Part shown: one piece after another, positions 52,259-60,274 of the stretch
How positions within the stretch are numbered: the stretch's first letter is position 1
Layout: each line of letters begins with the position of its first letter
Source: Leptofilum sp041748655
GTDB taxonomy: Bacteria; Chloroflexota; Anaerolineae; Promineifilales; Promineifilaceae
Assembly (NCBI GenBank): GCA_041748655.1
Contig: JBGTCV010000109.1
Span: 1-64,000, forward strand
Direction: 5' to 3'
DNA: 64,000 bases
Notes under the pieces: generated by a model
What the model was told of the DNA's origin: nothing
What the model saw: only the letters and a program-made list of their open reading frames with translations
Database searches by the model: none
Position numbers and translations under genes: made by a program

Positions 52259-52445
52259 TGTAAATCCGCGTAATCCATGGCTAAAAGGAAACGGCCGTTT
52301 ACCACCAAAGTTATGCTAAAATTCAAACGTTCAGGTTTGTGTAGCAAGCGGTACGGCAGTGCATACCTGCACCGATGCCGACCGCAGCCGAGTTTGGTTT
52401 TGCACTTACCGAAGACCGTGCCGGGGCAGGTAGTACAGGACTTGC
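52259..52445 (+). ncRNA. candidate structured RNA element, copy 1
   Basis: It shares about 180 bp with 53935-54112. Core hairpin (52348-52385): GCGGT-a-CGGCA-GTGCA, loop TACC, TGCAC-cga-TGCCG-ACCGC. Ten bases later an H-type pseudoknot (52396-52421) has GGTTTT pairing with AAGACC, and the loop GCAC pairing with the GTGC that follows the stem. The other copy keeps identical geometry and changes paired bases together. The element ends 6 bases before the start of the beta-propeller gene, so it may be its leader, a small RNA or a mobile element. The RNA interpretation is inference. Confidence 0.5.
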
Positions 52446-52450
52446 AAGCG

Positions 52451-53635
52451 ATGAATAGAAAACTAAAAATAGCGCTAATTGGCTCCATTCTGTTAACCAT
52501 CCTTCTTGTTTTTGTGTCTAGAAACACGAGTATGCTGCGCTATGGAAACAGAGCTACTTGTGGGGGAACAAATTTTAGCAGCAGGTTTGCCAGCTGGCAT
52601 AGAACTGATGCGGATGCTGTGCTAATTTTTAGGAATACAAAACAATTCAGATTTCCCACTGAGCACTGGTTACAACTACAAATCTTAAATCCAGCGACAG
52701 GGGAGATTGAGCAGGATATTGAATTCCCGATTCGGAGCAATATCAGAGTTGTTACTTTATCTGAAAATGAAGATGTTATAGCGATTACCAGGGGATTTGG
52801 TGAATCAGCAGATACTCTCCTTTTCTCTTTGAAAATGAAGAATGTACCAGAGCGACTTGCTACTATTAGAGGAGCTGAGCGCACAGTCTGGCATTCAAGC
52901 GAACAAATGCTGGCAGCAATTTATTATCCCGAAGAGTACGAGCATGGGTCAAACATTATTGCTCTTTACGATGTCAGCGGGGCGGAACCGGTGCAAACAG
53001 ATACCTTTAGACTGAAACGCATTGCCATCAGCCAGATTCTGGGCTGGTCGAATGATGGGCAGGTGATTGCCGTTTCGCAGTATGATAAAAACGGCGAAAT
53101 TCCCTACTACATCTTTGTTGACAGTGGACGGGTAGAAAAATCACTGTATCGCGAATCTCTTCACAATTGTGTTGCCGACGGCCAATGGTCGCCCAACGAG
53201 CCAATCCTCTCCTTTTCCGGCCAGAATGAGGATACCGAAGGATGGGACATTTTCCTGGAAACGGTCGCCTCGCCAAACAGCAAGGAGTGGTCGCTGGTAA
53301 ATCTAACAAACACGCCACGCGAAGATGAAGTAAACGTTGTTTGGTCGCCGGACGGGAACCACCTGGCTTACGTGAAGGTGTACAGAGACGCCGCCGACAA
53401 CCTGCGGCAAGAGTTGTTTGTCCTAAACCCCAATGACGCTTTGCCCACACCTATACAATTAACGGTTACTCCCGATGCCCTGGTGGACAGTCCCTGGTGG
53501 ATATCGGATACCGAAATAGCTTACTTAACCTGGTCTCCGGCAGAACTTATCTGGTCATTGAACACAGTCTCACTAGATGAGCCTGAACCAAAAAAGATCG
53601 CAGAAATACCGCAACTTTGGTACAGTGAGCCATAA
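52451..53635 (+). CDS. membrane-anchored beta-propeller (TolB/WD40-like) protein
   Basis: The 394-aa protein has an N-terminal signal-anchor MNRKLKIALIGSILLTILLV, then repeated beta-propeller blades with motifs such as NDGQVIAVSQYDKNGEIPYY, WSPNEPILSFSGQ and WSPDGNHLAYVK. It is probably an extracytoplasmic binding or scaffold protein; no enzymatic motif is seen. The frame is open upstream to 52277 through the repeat element, but hydrophobicity and the repeat boundary favour the ATG at 52451. The ribosome binding site is weak. GC content is somewhat lower than in neighbours. Confidence 0.65.
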   Translation: MNRKLKIALIGSILLTILLVFVSRNTSMLRYGNRATCGGTNFSSRFASWHRTDADAVLIFRNTKQFRFPTEHWLQLQILNPATGEIEQDIEFPIRSNIRVVTLSENEDVIAITRGFGESADTLLFSLKMKNVPERLATIRGAERTVWHSSEQMLAAIYYPEEYEHGSNIIALYDVSGAEPVQTDTFRLKRIAISQILGWSNDGQVIAVSQYDKNGEIPYYIFVDSGRVEKSLYRESLHNCVADGQWSPNEPILSFSGQNEDTEGWDIFLETVASPNSKEWSLVNLTNTPREDEVNVVWSPDGNHLAYVKVYRDAADNLRQELFVLNPNDALPTPIQLTVTPDALVDSPWWISDTEIAYLTWSPAELIWSLNTVSLDEPEPKKIAEIPQLWYSEP

Positions 53636-54200
53636 TGATGACTTCTTTGAGTTCAAAGATAGGTCAGGCACGGCTGTTCCGTTCTGTGGTGTGGCCTTGT
53701 TCCTGGCAGGACTTCGTCGTGGGACACGGCAGGCATCTTGCCTCACCGCTTTCCTTACCTGAACGTATTGGTGGGCCAAACGGCCGTAAAGACAACAACG
53801 AATTTGAGTAACGAACGAATGGGAGCTATTGCTATTGTGAATTGATAGGGGAATACGGCCGTTGTAATTGTGAATTGTGAACGGTGAATTGTGAATGGGA
53901 TACGGCCGTTGCCCTTCGCGTCAATTCGCGTCAATTCGCGTCATTCGTGGCAAAAATGGATACGGCCGTTGCTACCAAACTTGTATTAAAATTCAAGCGT
54001 CCAAAATTGCGAAATAAGCGGTACGGCAGTGCATACCTGCGCCGATGCCGACCGCAGCAGGGCAAGGTCTTGCGCAGGCCGAAGACCGCGCCGGAGCGGA
54101 CCGCCGCTCAATTTGTCTTTTATTTGATCGTTTCACTGCCAATTTTCAGCCTGTTTTGAATTCACCAACAGTATCACATATTAACCCGAAGCCAGATGGC
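53636..54200. other. 565-bp repeat-rich spacer
   Basis: The spacer contains four ACGGCCGT palindromes (about 53778, 53857, 53903 and 53963), a heptamer tract (about 53834-53899, units TGTGAAT/GGTGAAT), CGTCAATTCG-type repeats, and copy 2 of the structured element (53935-54112). A 91-codon frame spanning copy 2 (53884-54159) is probably not translated. The convergent genes end at both sides. Confidence 0.6.
53935..54112 (+). ncRNA. candidate structured RNA element, copy 2
   Basis: Homologous to copy 1, with 40 bases nearly unchanged around GGTACGGCAGTGCATACCTG. The hairpin (54018-54055) has TGCGC where copy 1 has TGCAC (U-A to U-G). The pseudoknot (54066-54091) has GGTCTT/AAGACC (U-G to C-G) and GCGC/GCGC instead of GCAC/GTGC (A-U to G-C, a true double change). 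Spacing between hairpin and pseudoknot is 10 nt in both. No gene follows directly on the plus strand, so it is not simply a leader. Confidence 0.5.
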
Positions 54201-57200
54201 TTAGTAGTTACCTTCTAGGGCATAGGCAATAGCCTCTTCGGCTGAGAGCTTCTGCCCTTCGGTCCAGGCGGCAGCTATCGCCTTTTCACCCAACTGTAGA
54301 CGCGCGGTGGCCACATTACGGTCGTGCCGGGCGCGATCACCGGCCGCCTGGGATGCGCCGATCGCTTCGCGCAAGGCTTCGGCCGCGCCCCACAGGTGCG
54401 CCGCCCGTTCCGGGTTGCCTTCCGCAAAGGCCAGCGCCGCAAAAGCTTCCAGGGAGTCGGCAATACTCCACTTCTCGCTCAATTCGCGCCGAATTGCCAG
54501 GCTCTTCTCAAGGTGCTTACGCGCGGCCGCCAGGTCGCCTTCACCAAGCGCCACTTCTCCCAGATTGCCGAGGACCGTCGCGATGCCCGATTTATCTCCC
54601 AACTCGCGCCTGAGGGCCAGACTTTCCTCCAGGAGAGAACGAGCAGCCGGGTAATCCCCTTGCTCGAAGAGAACGTTACCCAGGTCGCCGACAGTGATGG
54701 AAATCCCACGCATTTCCCCCAGCGCCCGCTTAAGGGCCAGACTTTCCTCGTAAAACGCGCGGGCCGTGTCATAATCCCCTTGCCTGTAAGCAACACGGCC
54801 CAGGTTCCCCAGAGAGATAGCGATGCCTGGTTGATCGTCCAAGGCCCGCTTGAGGACCAAACTTTCCTCATGAGAGTGGCACGCGGTGGCATAATCGCCC
54901 TGGTCCATAGCGAGATTGCCCAGGTTATTTAGTAGAGCCGAAACGGCAAGCTTGTCGCCTGACGCCCGCTTGATAGCCAGAGCCTGCTCGTAGGCTAAGC
55001 GCGCGGCGGCATAATCGCCCTGGTTCCAGGCCAGCACCCCGGCTCCATTAAGCGCTTTGGCGCGCGTGTCAGTGGGTTCGGCCGTTTCGTCACGCGCCAG
55101 GGCCTGGGCCAGCCAGGCGCGACCCTCGCTGAAATAGCCACGAGTGTACCAGAACCACCATAGAGCTACTACTAGCTTCAGCCCGCTCTCAGCTTCACCA
55201 TTGGCCAATACCCAGGCCAGGGCTGCGCGCAAATTATCGTTTTCTAGCTCAAACTGCTCCAACCAACCGCCTATCTCCGTACCCACCAGATGAGATTCGG
55301 CCATGATTGCCCAATCGAGGTAATAGTCCAGGTGTCTGGCCTGTACGGTGGCGCCTTCTTCTGACGCCTGTAGCTTCTCTTCAGCATATTGGCGCACCAT
55401 CTCGTGCATGGTGTAACGACCGGCCGGGTTCCACTGCAGCAGTGATTTATCCACCAGGGCCGCCAGGATGGACAGCGACGCCTCAGCCACCTGTGCCGCT
55501 GCCTGCCGCCGAAAACCGCCGTGAAACAGTGCCAGCCGGGGCAGTACTGCCTGTTCTTCGGCCGAAAGCAACTGCCAGGAGTGAGCAAAGACAGTAGCCA
55601 GGCTGCGATGCCGCTCCGGCACGTCGTGGAGGTTCGTGCTCAGAAGGCTGAGCCCTTGCTCGATTTCTGCAGCTATTTCCCGGCAGGATAAAACGCGTAC
55701 CCAGGCGGCCGCCAGCTCAATTGCCAGCGGCAATCCCTCCACCAGCCGGCAGATCGCCGCGATGTCTGCCAGGTTCTCTACCGAAAGGGCGAAGTCGGAG
55801 AACGACCGGTATGCACTCTGCCTGAAGAGCTCCATAGCGTCGTTGGTTTCCCCCTGCAGAGCAGGGTCAGGGACCGGCTGGGATCTAGATAAGCCGCCGA
55901 CGGTAAAAACCCACTCTCCCTGTAAATTGAGCCGCTCGCGCGAGGTCACCAACAGCGTGACATCGGCCGCTTGTCGCCGTATATCGGCCAGCAGCTCTAC
56001 CCCTTCCCGCGCGCCTGAGTCCTTACTGGATGAGGGGTGGGTGGGCAGCAGGTGCTCGAAGTTATCTAGCACTAAAAGCATTTCCTTGAGGCGTAGCTGT
56101 GCCAGCAACTGCGCCCGTGGATCAGTGATTGCTCCTACTTCCAGCTCAAGGGCATGGGCAATTGCGCGGACCAGTAAATCGGCCGAAGGCAGTGCAGTCA
56201 GGGGTACAAAGAAGATACCGTCGGCAAAAGCGTCCAGATGTTCAGCCGCGGCCTGCAGGGCCAGGCGCGTTTTGCCCACGCCGCCGGGACCGGTCAGCGT
56301 GAGTAGGCGGCAATCCATTGTATCCAGCAGGCGGCCGATTTCTGTCAGTTCTGCCTCGCGGCCGATGAAGGGTGTTGCCTGTAGCGGCAGCGTGTGGGGG
56401 CGTTTGGCCGGGAGTGCCAGATGCCCCGGCGTCAGCGGCACCTCTTCCGTTGCCTCCCGTATTTGCTCGTACAGTGCCGTCGTTTCCGCCTCCGGTTCCA
56501 CGCCCAGTTCGTCTGCGAGGATGCGCCGGCACTGTTCGTATTGGGTCAAAGCGGTGCTGCGTTCGCTACTGAGCAGGTGCAGGCGCATTAACTGCCGGTG
56601 AGCTTCTTCACGCCAGGGTTCCAGCTCCAGCTGCCGCCAGGCAGATTGGCGCGCCTGCTGGTACTGGCCGCGTCGCTCGTAGTAGGTGGTCAACCAGTCC
56701 AACGCCTCCAGCATCTGCCGCTGCAACCACTCCCGTTTCAACAGTGCCCACTCCTCAAAAGCGGTGCTGTCGGGCAGGAAGAACTCAGCGAGGAAGGGAC
56801 CGTGGTAGAGCGTTACCGCCTGCCGCCGTCGCTCGGCGCATGTTTTGCAGCTGGCGGGGTTGCGGTGTGAGTGGTGCCGGCAGGCAGCCAACAGTTCCGT
56901 GAAAATGGCCACATCCAGCTCATAGCTGCTCTCAAGATTGAACTGTATCGTGCTGCGGCTGATCAGGAGAAGGGAAGGATGGATGGTGCGGTCGCCAATC
57001 GCCTCACGCAGGGTTACCAGCACCTGGCGCAGGTTGTTACGGGCCGCCCCTTCTGGCAGTTCTGGCCACAGCATGGCCATCAGTGCTTCCCGACGGTGCG
57101 GCCGATCCGCCTCCACCGCCAGATAAGCAAGCAGCGCCCGCACCTTGTCGTACTTGAAGCCGGCAACGGCTTCTCCGGCTAATGTGACCTGCCACGGCCC

Positions 57201-57227
57201 TAGAAGTGACAGCGTCAGCCGTGCCAT
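54201..57227 (-). CDS. SARP/AfsR-type regulator: winged helix-BTAD-NB-ARC-TPR
   Basis: The protein has about 1008 residues. An OmpR-like winged helix (LTLSLLGPWQV... ARNNLRQVLVTLREAIGD, about 1-95) and a bacterial transcriptional activator domain (about 105-250) come first. An NB-ARC/STAND ATPase follows with LTGPGGVGKTRLAL near residue 315 and LLVLDNFEHL near 390, then TPR repeats (about 720-960) with ALNNLGNLAMDQGDYATA-like units. It resembles the transcriptional activators of secondary-metabolite or sensory loci. ATG 57227 is preceded by GGAG; an ATG at 57239 is open too. It is divergent from the collagen-like gene and probably controls that operon. It contains no ACGGCCGT site. Confidence 0.9.
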   Translation of the reverse strand: MARLTLSLLGPWQVTLAGEAVAGFKYDKVRALLAYLAVEADRPHRREALMAMLWPELPEGAARNNLRQVLVTLREAIGDRTIHPSLLLISRSTIQFNLESSYELDVAIFTELLAACRHHSHRNPASCKTCAERRRQAVTLYHGPFLAEFFLPDSTAFEEWALLKREWLQRQMLEALDWLTTYYERRGQYQQARQSAWRQLELEPWREEAHRQLMRLHLLSSERSTALTQYEQCRRILADELGVEPEAETTALYEQIREATEEVPLTPGHLALPAKRPHTLPLQATPFIGREAELTEIGRLLDTMDCRLLTLTGPGGVGKTRLALQAAAEHLDAFADGIFFVPLTALPSADLLVRAIAHALELEVGAITDPRAQLLAQLRLKEMLLVLDNFEHLLPTHPSSSKDSGAREGVELLADIRRQAADVTLLVTSRERLNLQGEWVFTVGGLSRSQPVPDPALQGETNDAMELFRQSAYRSFSDFALSVENLADIAAICRLVEGLPLAIELAAAWVRVLSCREIAAEIEQGLSLLSTNLHDVPERHRSLATVFAHSWQLLSAEEQAVLPRLALFHGGFRRQAAAQVAEASLSILAALVDKSLLQWNPAGRYTMHEMVRQYAEEKLQASEEGATVQARHLDYYLDWAIMAESHLVGTEIGGWLEQFELENDNLRAALAWVLANGEAESGLKLVVALWWFWYTRGYFSEGRAWLAQALARDETAEPTDTRAKALNGAGVLAWNQGDYAAARLAYEQALAIKRASGDKLAVSALLNNLGNLAMDQGDYATACHSHEESLVLKRALDDQPGIAISLGNLGRVAYRQGDYDTARAFYEESLALKRALGEMRGISITVGDLGNVLFEQGDYPAARSLLEESLALRRELGDKSGIATVLGNLGEVALGEGDLAAARKHLEKSLAIRRELSEKWSIADSLEAFAALAFAEGNPERAAHLWGAAEALREAIGASQAAGDRARHDRNVATARLQLGEKAIAAAWTEGQKLSAEEAIAYALEGNY

Positions 57228-57662
57228 AAGCGTCTCCATCGGTTTTGTTGTCAGCTCTGCCCAGTGAGTAAAGGCGGCGTTGGTGCTGTGGGCAGCGGTG
57301 AATCGGGTCGGCAGCTTGTGGCGCTGGGCAGTCGATTACCACTCATTATAGCAGTGCCCCAAAAGTATTCAATATCCAACCGAAGCAAGTTAAATTTGTT
57401 GGGTGCGCTGTGTAAAAACTGCTTCAGTTTAACTGTTTCACCACCACTTTAATAGCCAACAAAAGATGTTTGGCGAAACAGTTCTTGCCGCTACTAACGG
57501 TTCACTAACGATTGTACAGAAAATGTGAGTTGTAATTACTTTATTAGCTGGACCAGGGACTGCTATAAGGGACGTATAACGAAAAATCGGCCGTTTGGCG
57601 TTCAGGTTCCTCGTTGCCACTCCCCAAAGCGTCAGCTGAGTCCACTTATTCGAGGAGGCAAA
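57228..57662. other. divergent control region of the SARP locus
   Basis: This is a 435-bp A/T-rich spacer between the regulator gene (minus) and the collagen-like gene (plus). It likely contains promoters for both and SARP-type direct-repeat operators, but I could not pick them out with confidence. A GAGGAGG ribosome binding site lies just before 57663. Confidence 0.45.
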
Positions 57663-58682
57663 ATGAAAAAGCTTACTATTTTTGTATCGGCTGTTGTGTT
57701 TCTGATCAGCGTCGTTCTCGTCTCTGCCCATGGCGGTGATGCCAATCTGATTCATGCCTGTGTCAAAAGCAATGGCCAGGTGACAATCTTGCTAGATCCC
57801 GACGCGAGCTGTCATTCCAATGAGACGGCACTGGATTGGGGCATCATCGGGCCACCTGGGCCACAGGGAGTACCTGGGCCACAAGGAGTGCCTGGGCCAC
57901 TAGGGCCTGCGGGACCAGCTGGGCCACAGGGATTTCCCGGGCCACAGGGAGTGCCTGGGCCACAGGGATTCCCCGGGCCGGCTGGGCCACAGGGGGAGCC
58001 TGGACTGGGACTTACCTCCCTGGATGATCTCTCCGGCGTTTCTTGTAACCTTGGCGCGCCCGGTGAAGGGGTGCTGACCATCGATTATGCGGCTGCAAAT
58101 GGCGCGGTCACATTGACCTGCGTGCCCACCAACCTGCTTACCCTGTCTGTGAGTAAGATTGGTTCGGGGCAGGGCACGATCACAAGCGACCCGGCCGGCA
58201 TCCACTGCGGGGCCACCTGTTCGCATGACTTCGGTCCAAACTCAGTCGTTACTCTGATTCCCGCATCATCCTCAGGTAGTGAGTTTGCAGGGTGGAGTGG
58301 CGCCTGCAGCGGCCTCGACACATGCACGGTGACCATGAACCAGGAACATCAGGTGACTGGACGCTTTGAGTTGCGGCATTCTCTGCGACTACAAATTTCC
58401 AGCGAGGATAATTTCTTTGAAACGGGCACTGGTAAAGTAACCATCCAACAACCAGCGCCAGTGGAAACATGTACATCGCTGTCGACGGCCGGCACCAAGG
58501 TGTGTTTCGACCGCTTCTACCTGCAGGGCACCGTTGTCACTCTGGTGGCGACACCGGATGCTGGTGACAATTTTGCCGGCTGGACTGGCGCTCCGGGGTG
58601 CAGCACAAATCCCATCTGTACATTTTCAATGACCTTCGGCTCTCCGAATATGTTGATTGTAACCGCGCGGTTCGTCCCCTGA
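57663..58682 (+). CDS. secreted collagen-like protein
   Basis: The 339-aa protein has a signal peptide at about 1-22, a short N-terminal module with two Cys (HACVKSNG... SCHSNETALDW, about 31-60), then about 18 Gly-X-Y triplets (residues about 63-116, rich in GPQ, GVP, GFP, GPA). A C-terminal region (about 120-339) has repeated FAGWSGACSG / FAGWTGAPGC motifs like divergent InlB-type bacterial repeats. It is predicted to trimerise through the collagen stretch and be displayed outside the cell. GAGGAGG precedes the ATG at 57663. Confidence 0.85.
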   Translation: MKKLTIFVSAVVFLISVVLVSAHGGDANLIHACVKSNGQVTILLDPDASCHSNETALDWGIIGPPGPQGVPGPQGVPGPLGPAGPAGPQGFPGPQGVPGPQGFPGPAGPQGEPGLGLTSLDDLSGVSCNLGAPGEGVLTIDYAAANGAVTLTCVPTNLLTLSVSKIGSGQGTITSDPAGIHCGATCSHDFGPNSVVTLIPASSSGSEFAGWSGACSGLDTCTVTMNQEHQVTGRFELRHSLRLQISSEDNFFETGTGKVTIQQPAPVETCTSLSTAGTKVCFDRFYLQGTVVTLVATPDAGDNFAGWTGAPGCSTNPICTFSMTFGSPNMLIVTARFVP

Positions 58683-58761
58683 TTGATCGCCAGGGCAGGC
58701 GTCCGGGGGATCGGTCGCCTGCCCACAGTTGAGATAACTATTAACGAGGAAGCCACATACC

Positions 58762-58977
58762 GTGTCCGCTCACCCAAACAACCAACCCTATCACGCTTAT
58801 CTCTTACGCCTGTGGTCCTCCGAGGAACAGGGCAAAGTGGTGTGGCGGGCTTCTCTAGAGAATCCGGGTACAGGTGAGCGACTGGGGTTTGCCTCGTTGG
58901 AGCGGGTGTTTGCCTTCCTGCAAGATCAGACGGCCGAGTTCACCAGGCATCAAGAACAGAGGCCGCCGGTTGAGTGA
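58762..58977 (+). CDS. small conserved protein next to SARP regulator
   Basis: The 71-aa protein carries the pattern YLLRLW...VVWRASLENPGTGERLGFASLERVFAFLQ, which I recall as a recurrent small protein beside BTAD/SARP-type regulators in Chloroflexota. Function unknown. The start is a GTG at 58762, with GAGGA about 11 bases upstream. It lies between the collagen-like gene and the six-helix membrane protein gene. Confidence 0.65.
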   Translation: MSAHPNNQPYHAYLLRLWSSEEQGKVVWRASLENPGTGERLGFASLERVFAFLQDQTAEFTRHQEQRPPVE

Positions 58978-59047
58978 GACAAGACCAGGCCAAATTTCAC
59001 ATTATACGAGGCAGGTAAACCATTTATTCGTGAAGGAGGTAATTCAC

Positions 59048-59704
59048 ATGACAACTATAAAACTTATTCGATGGAGTGGCGTGGCGACCATGGCCGGTGG
59101 GATCATCCTGGCCATTACAGCCATCATCACGGGTCTTGCTGAGATGTCTACGCCTGTAGAGGAAGCCCTGAGCGTCACCGCGAGGACGAATGTCTGGCAG
59201 ATCACAATGCCGCTTATGCTGGTGGCGATGATCCTCGTGCTGTTAGGATTGGCGGGTCTCTACGGCCGCCAGGCGGAGCAGGCCGGTTCTTTTGGCCTGG
59301 TAGCCTTTGTCTTCGCCTTTGTGGGCACAGCGCTGGCGGTGGGCCTGATGTGGGTCTTCGCCTTTGTCGTGCCGACGCTGGCGGAGGCGGCACCGGCCGT
59401 TCTAGACGCTGAGGAGCCGCCGGGCACGCTGGGCATTGCCCTTTTTCTATCCTTCATTCTATTCACCCTCGGTTGGCTCCTCTTTGGCGTAGCTTCTCTA
59501 CGCGCCAGGGTATTCCCTCGCTGGGCCAGCGTCTTGCTCATCATTGGCGCGATTCTGAGTTTCATCGTAGATATGCTGCCTTTTGACATGCCGATTCCGC
59601 TTGACCTGCTCGTGCTGGGCACGGGTCTGGCCTGGATGGGTTATACCCTCTGGTCAGGCACGGCTCGACCAGCGGTAACCCCGGAAGCGGCCGTTGAGTA
59701 TTAG
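59048..59704 (+). CDS. six-helix membrane protein, unknown
   Basis: The 218-aa protein has hydrophobic segments at about 10-32, 55-75, 88-115, 135-160, 165-185 and 190-207. It has no conserved polar motif that I recognise. A perfect AAGGAGG lies 7 bases before the ATG at 59048. The open frame extends upstream to 58874 but overlaps the small gene. It is part of the plus-strand run downstream of the SARP control region. Confidence 0.65.
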   Translation: MTTIKLIRWSGVATMAGGIILAITAIITGLAEMSTPVEEALSVTARTNVWQITMPLMLVAMILVLLGLAGLYGRQAEQAGSFGLVAFVFAFVGTALAVGLMWVFAFVVPTLAEAAPAVLDAEEPPGTLGIALFLSFILFTLGWLLFGVASLRARVFPRWASVLLIIGAILSFIVDMLPFDMPIPLDLLVLGTGLAWMGYTLWSGTARPAVTPEAAVEY

Positions 59705-59779
59705 AACCTCAATCCTCCCGGAGGCTCGGAGCCTCCATGAGGGCAACTCAATCAAATCACATGATAAGGAGATTGAAAC

Positions 59780-60274
59780 ATGGCGCATTTCAACGGGAAC
59801 ACGACTTCCAATTTTTACACACGTGAGCCAATCCTGAAAGAGCTGCAAGTCAGGGAAACTGTTATCGCCCTTAGCCCTCAGGATGTGGCAGACCAGGAGA
59901 TACCGCCGTTTGGCCAGAGCCTCCACATCGACCTTTACGGCGTGAGCCACAAGTTGTGCGACGACCTGTCGTTTTGCTACGACCTCCTGGATGACCTTAC
60001 CACCTACCTCGGCATGCATAAGCAGTCACCACCCTACATCTTCCATTCACCTGATGAGCAGTTCCCCGACAAGGCAGGGCTTTCAGGTTGGGTTCCATTG
60101 ATTGAGTCCGGCATCTCCATCCACACCTTGACGGTTAAAGAGTTCGTCACGATTGACATTTACACCTGCGGTTATTTGGATGTGGAGAAGACGCTCACCT
60201 ACTTGTCAGACAAACTCAAGGCGAGTTCATACGAGTCTCACCATCTCGTTCGAGGTCTCAAATATCATGAATAA
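59780..60274 (+). CDS. SpeD/AdoMetDC-like pyruvoyl decarboxylase
   Basis: The 164-aa protein resembles bacterial S-adenosylmethionine decarboxylase. It has the segment LHIDLYGV near residue 47, the self-cleavage motif IESG with Ser110, His115 in SIHT and Cys130 in YTCG. The Ser to His (5) and His to Cys (15) distances equal those of Ser63, His68 and Cys83 in the Thermotoga enzyme. The usual ESH is ESG here, and the N-terminus is about 45 residues longer. Some SpeD homologues have become ornithine or arginine decarboxylases, so the substrate is open. AAGGAGA precedes the ATG. Its stop overlaps the methyltransferase start (ATGAATAA). Confidence 0.75.
   Translation: MAHFNGNTTSNFYTREPILKELQVRETVIALSPQDVADQEIPPFGQSLHIDLYGVSHKLCDDLSFCYDLLDDLTTYLGMHKQSPPYIFHSPDEQFPDKAGLSGWVPLIESGISIHTLTVKEFVTIDIYTCGYLDVEKTLTYLSDKLKASSYESHHLVRGLKYHE

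Noticed and set aside
52259..52445. Known ribozyme or group II intron domain V identity for the structured element
   Set aside because: No CUGAUGA/GAAA hammerhead core, no domain V tetraloop pattern, and no HDV or twister consensus that I could recognise.
53884..54159. 91-codon frame across copy 2 of the structured element, similar in translation to the extended frame before 52451
   Set aside because: Similarity is strongest at the DNA level in paired bases, substitutions are not biased to synonymous sites, and no ribosome binding site is visible. I treat it as RNA or repeat sequence.
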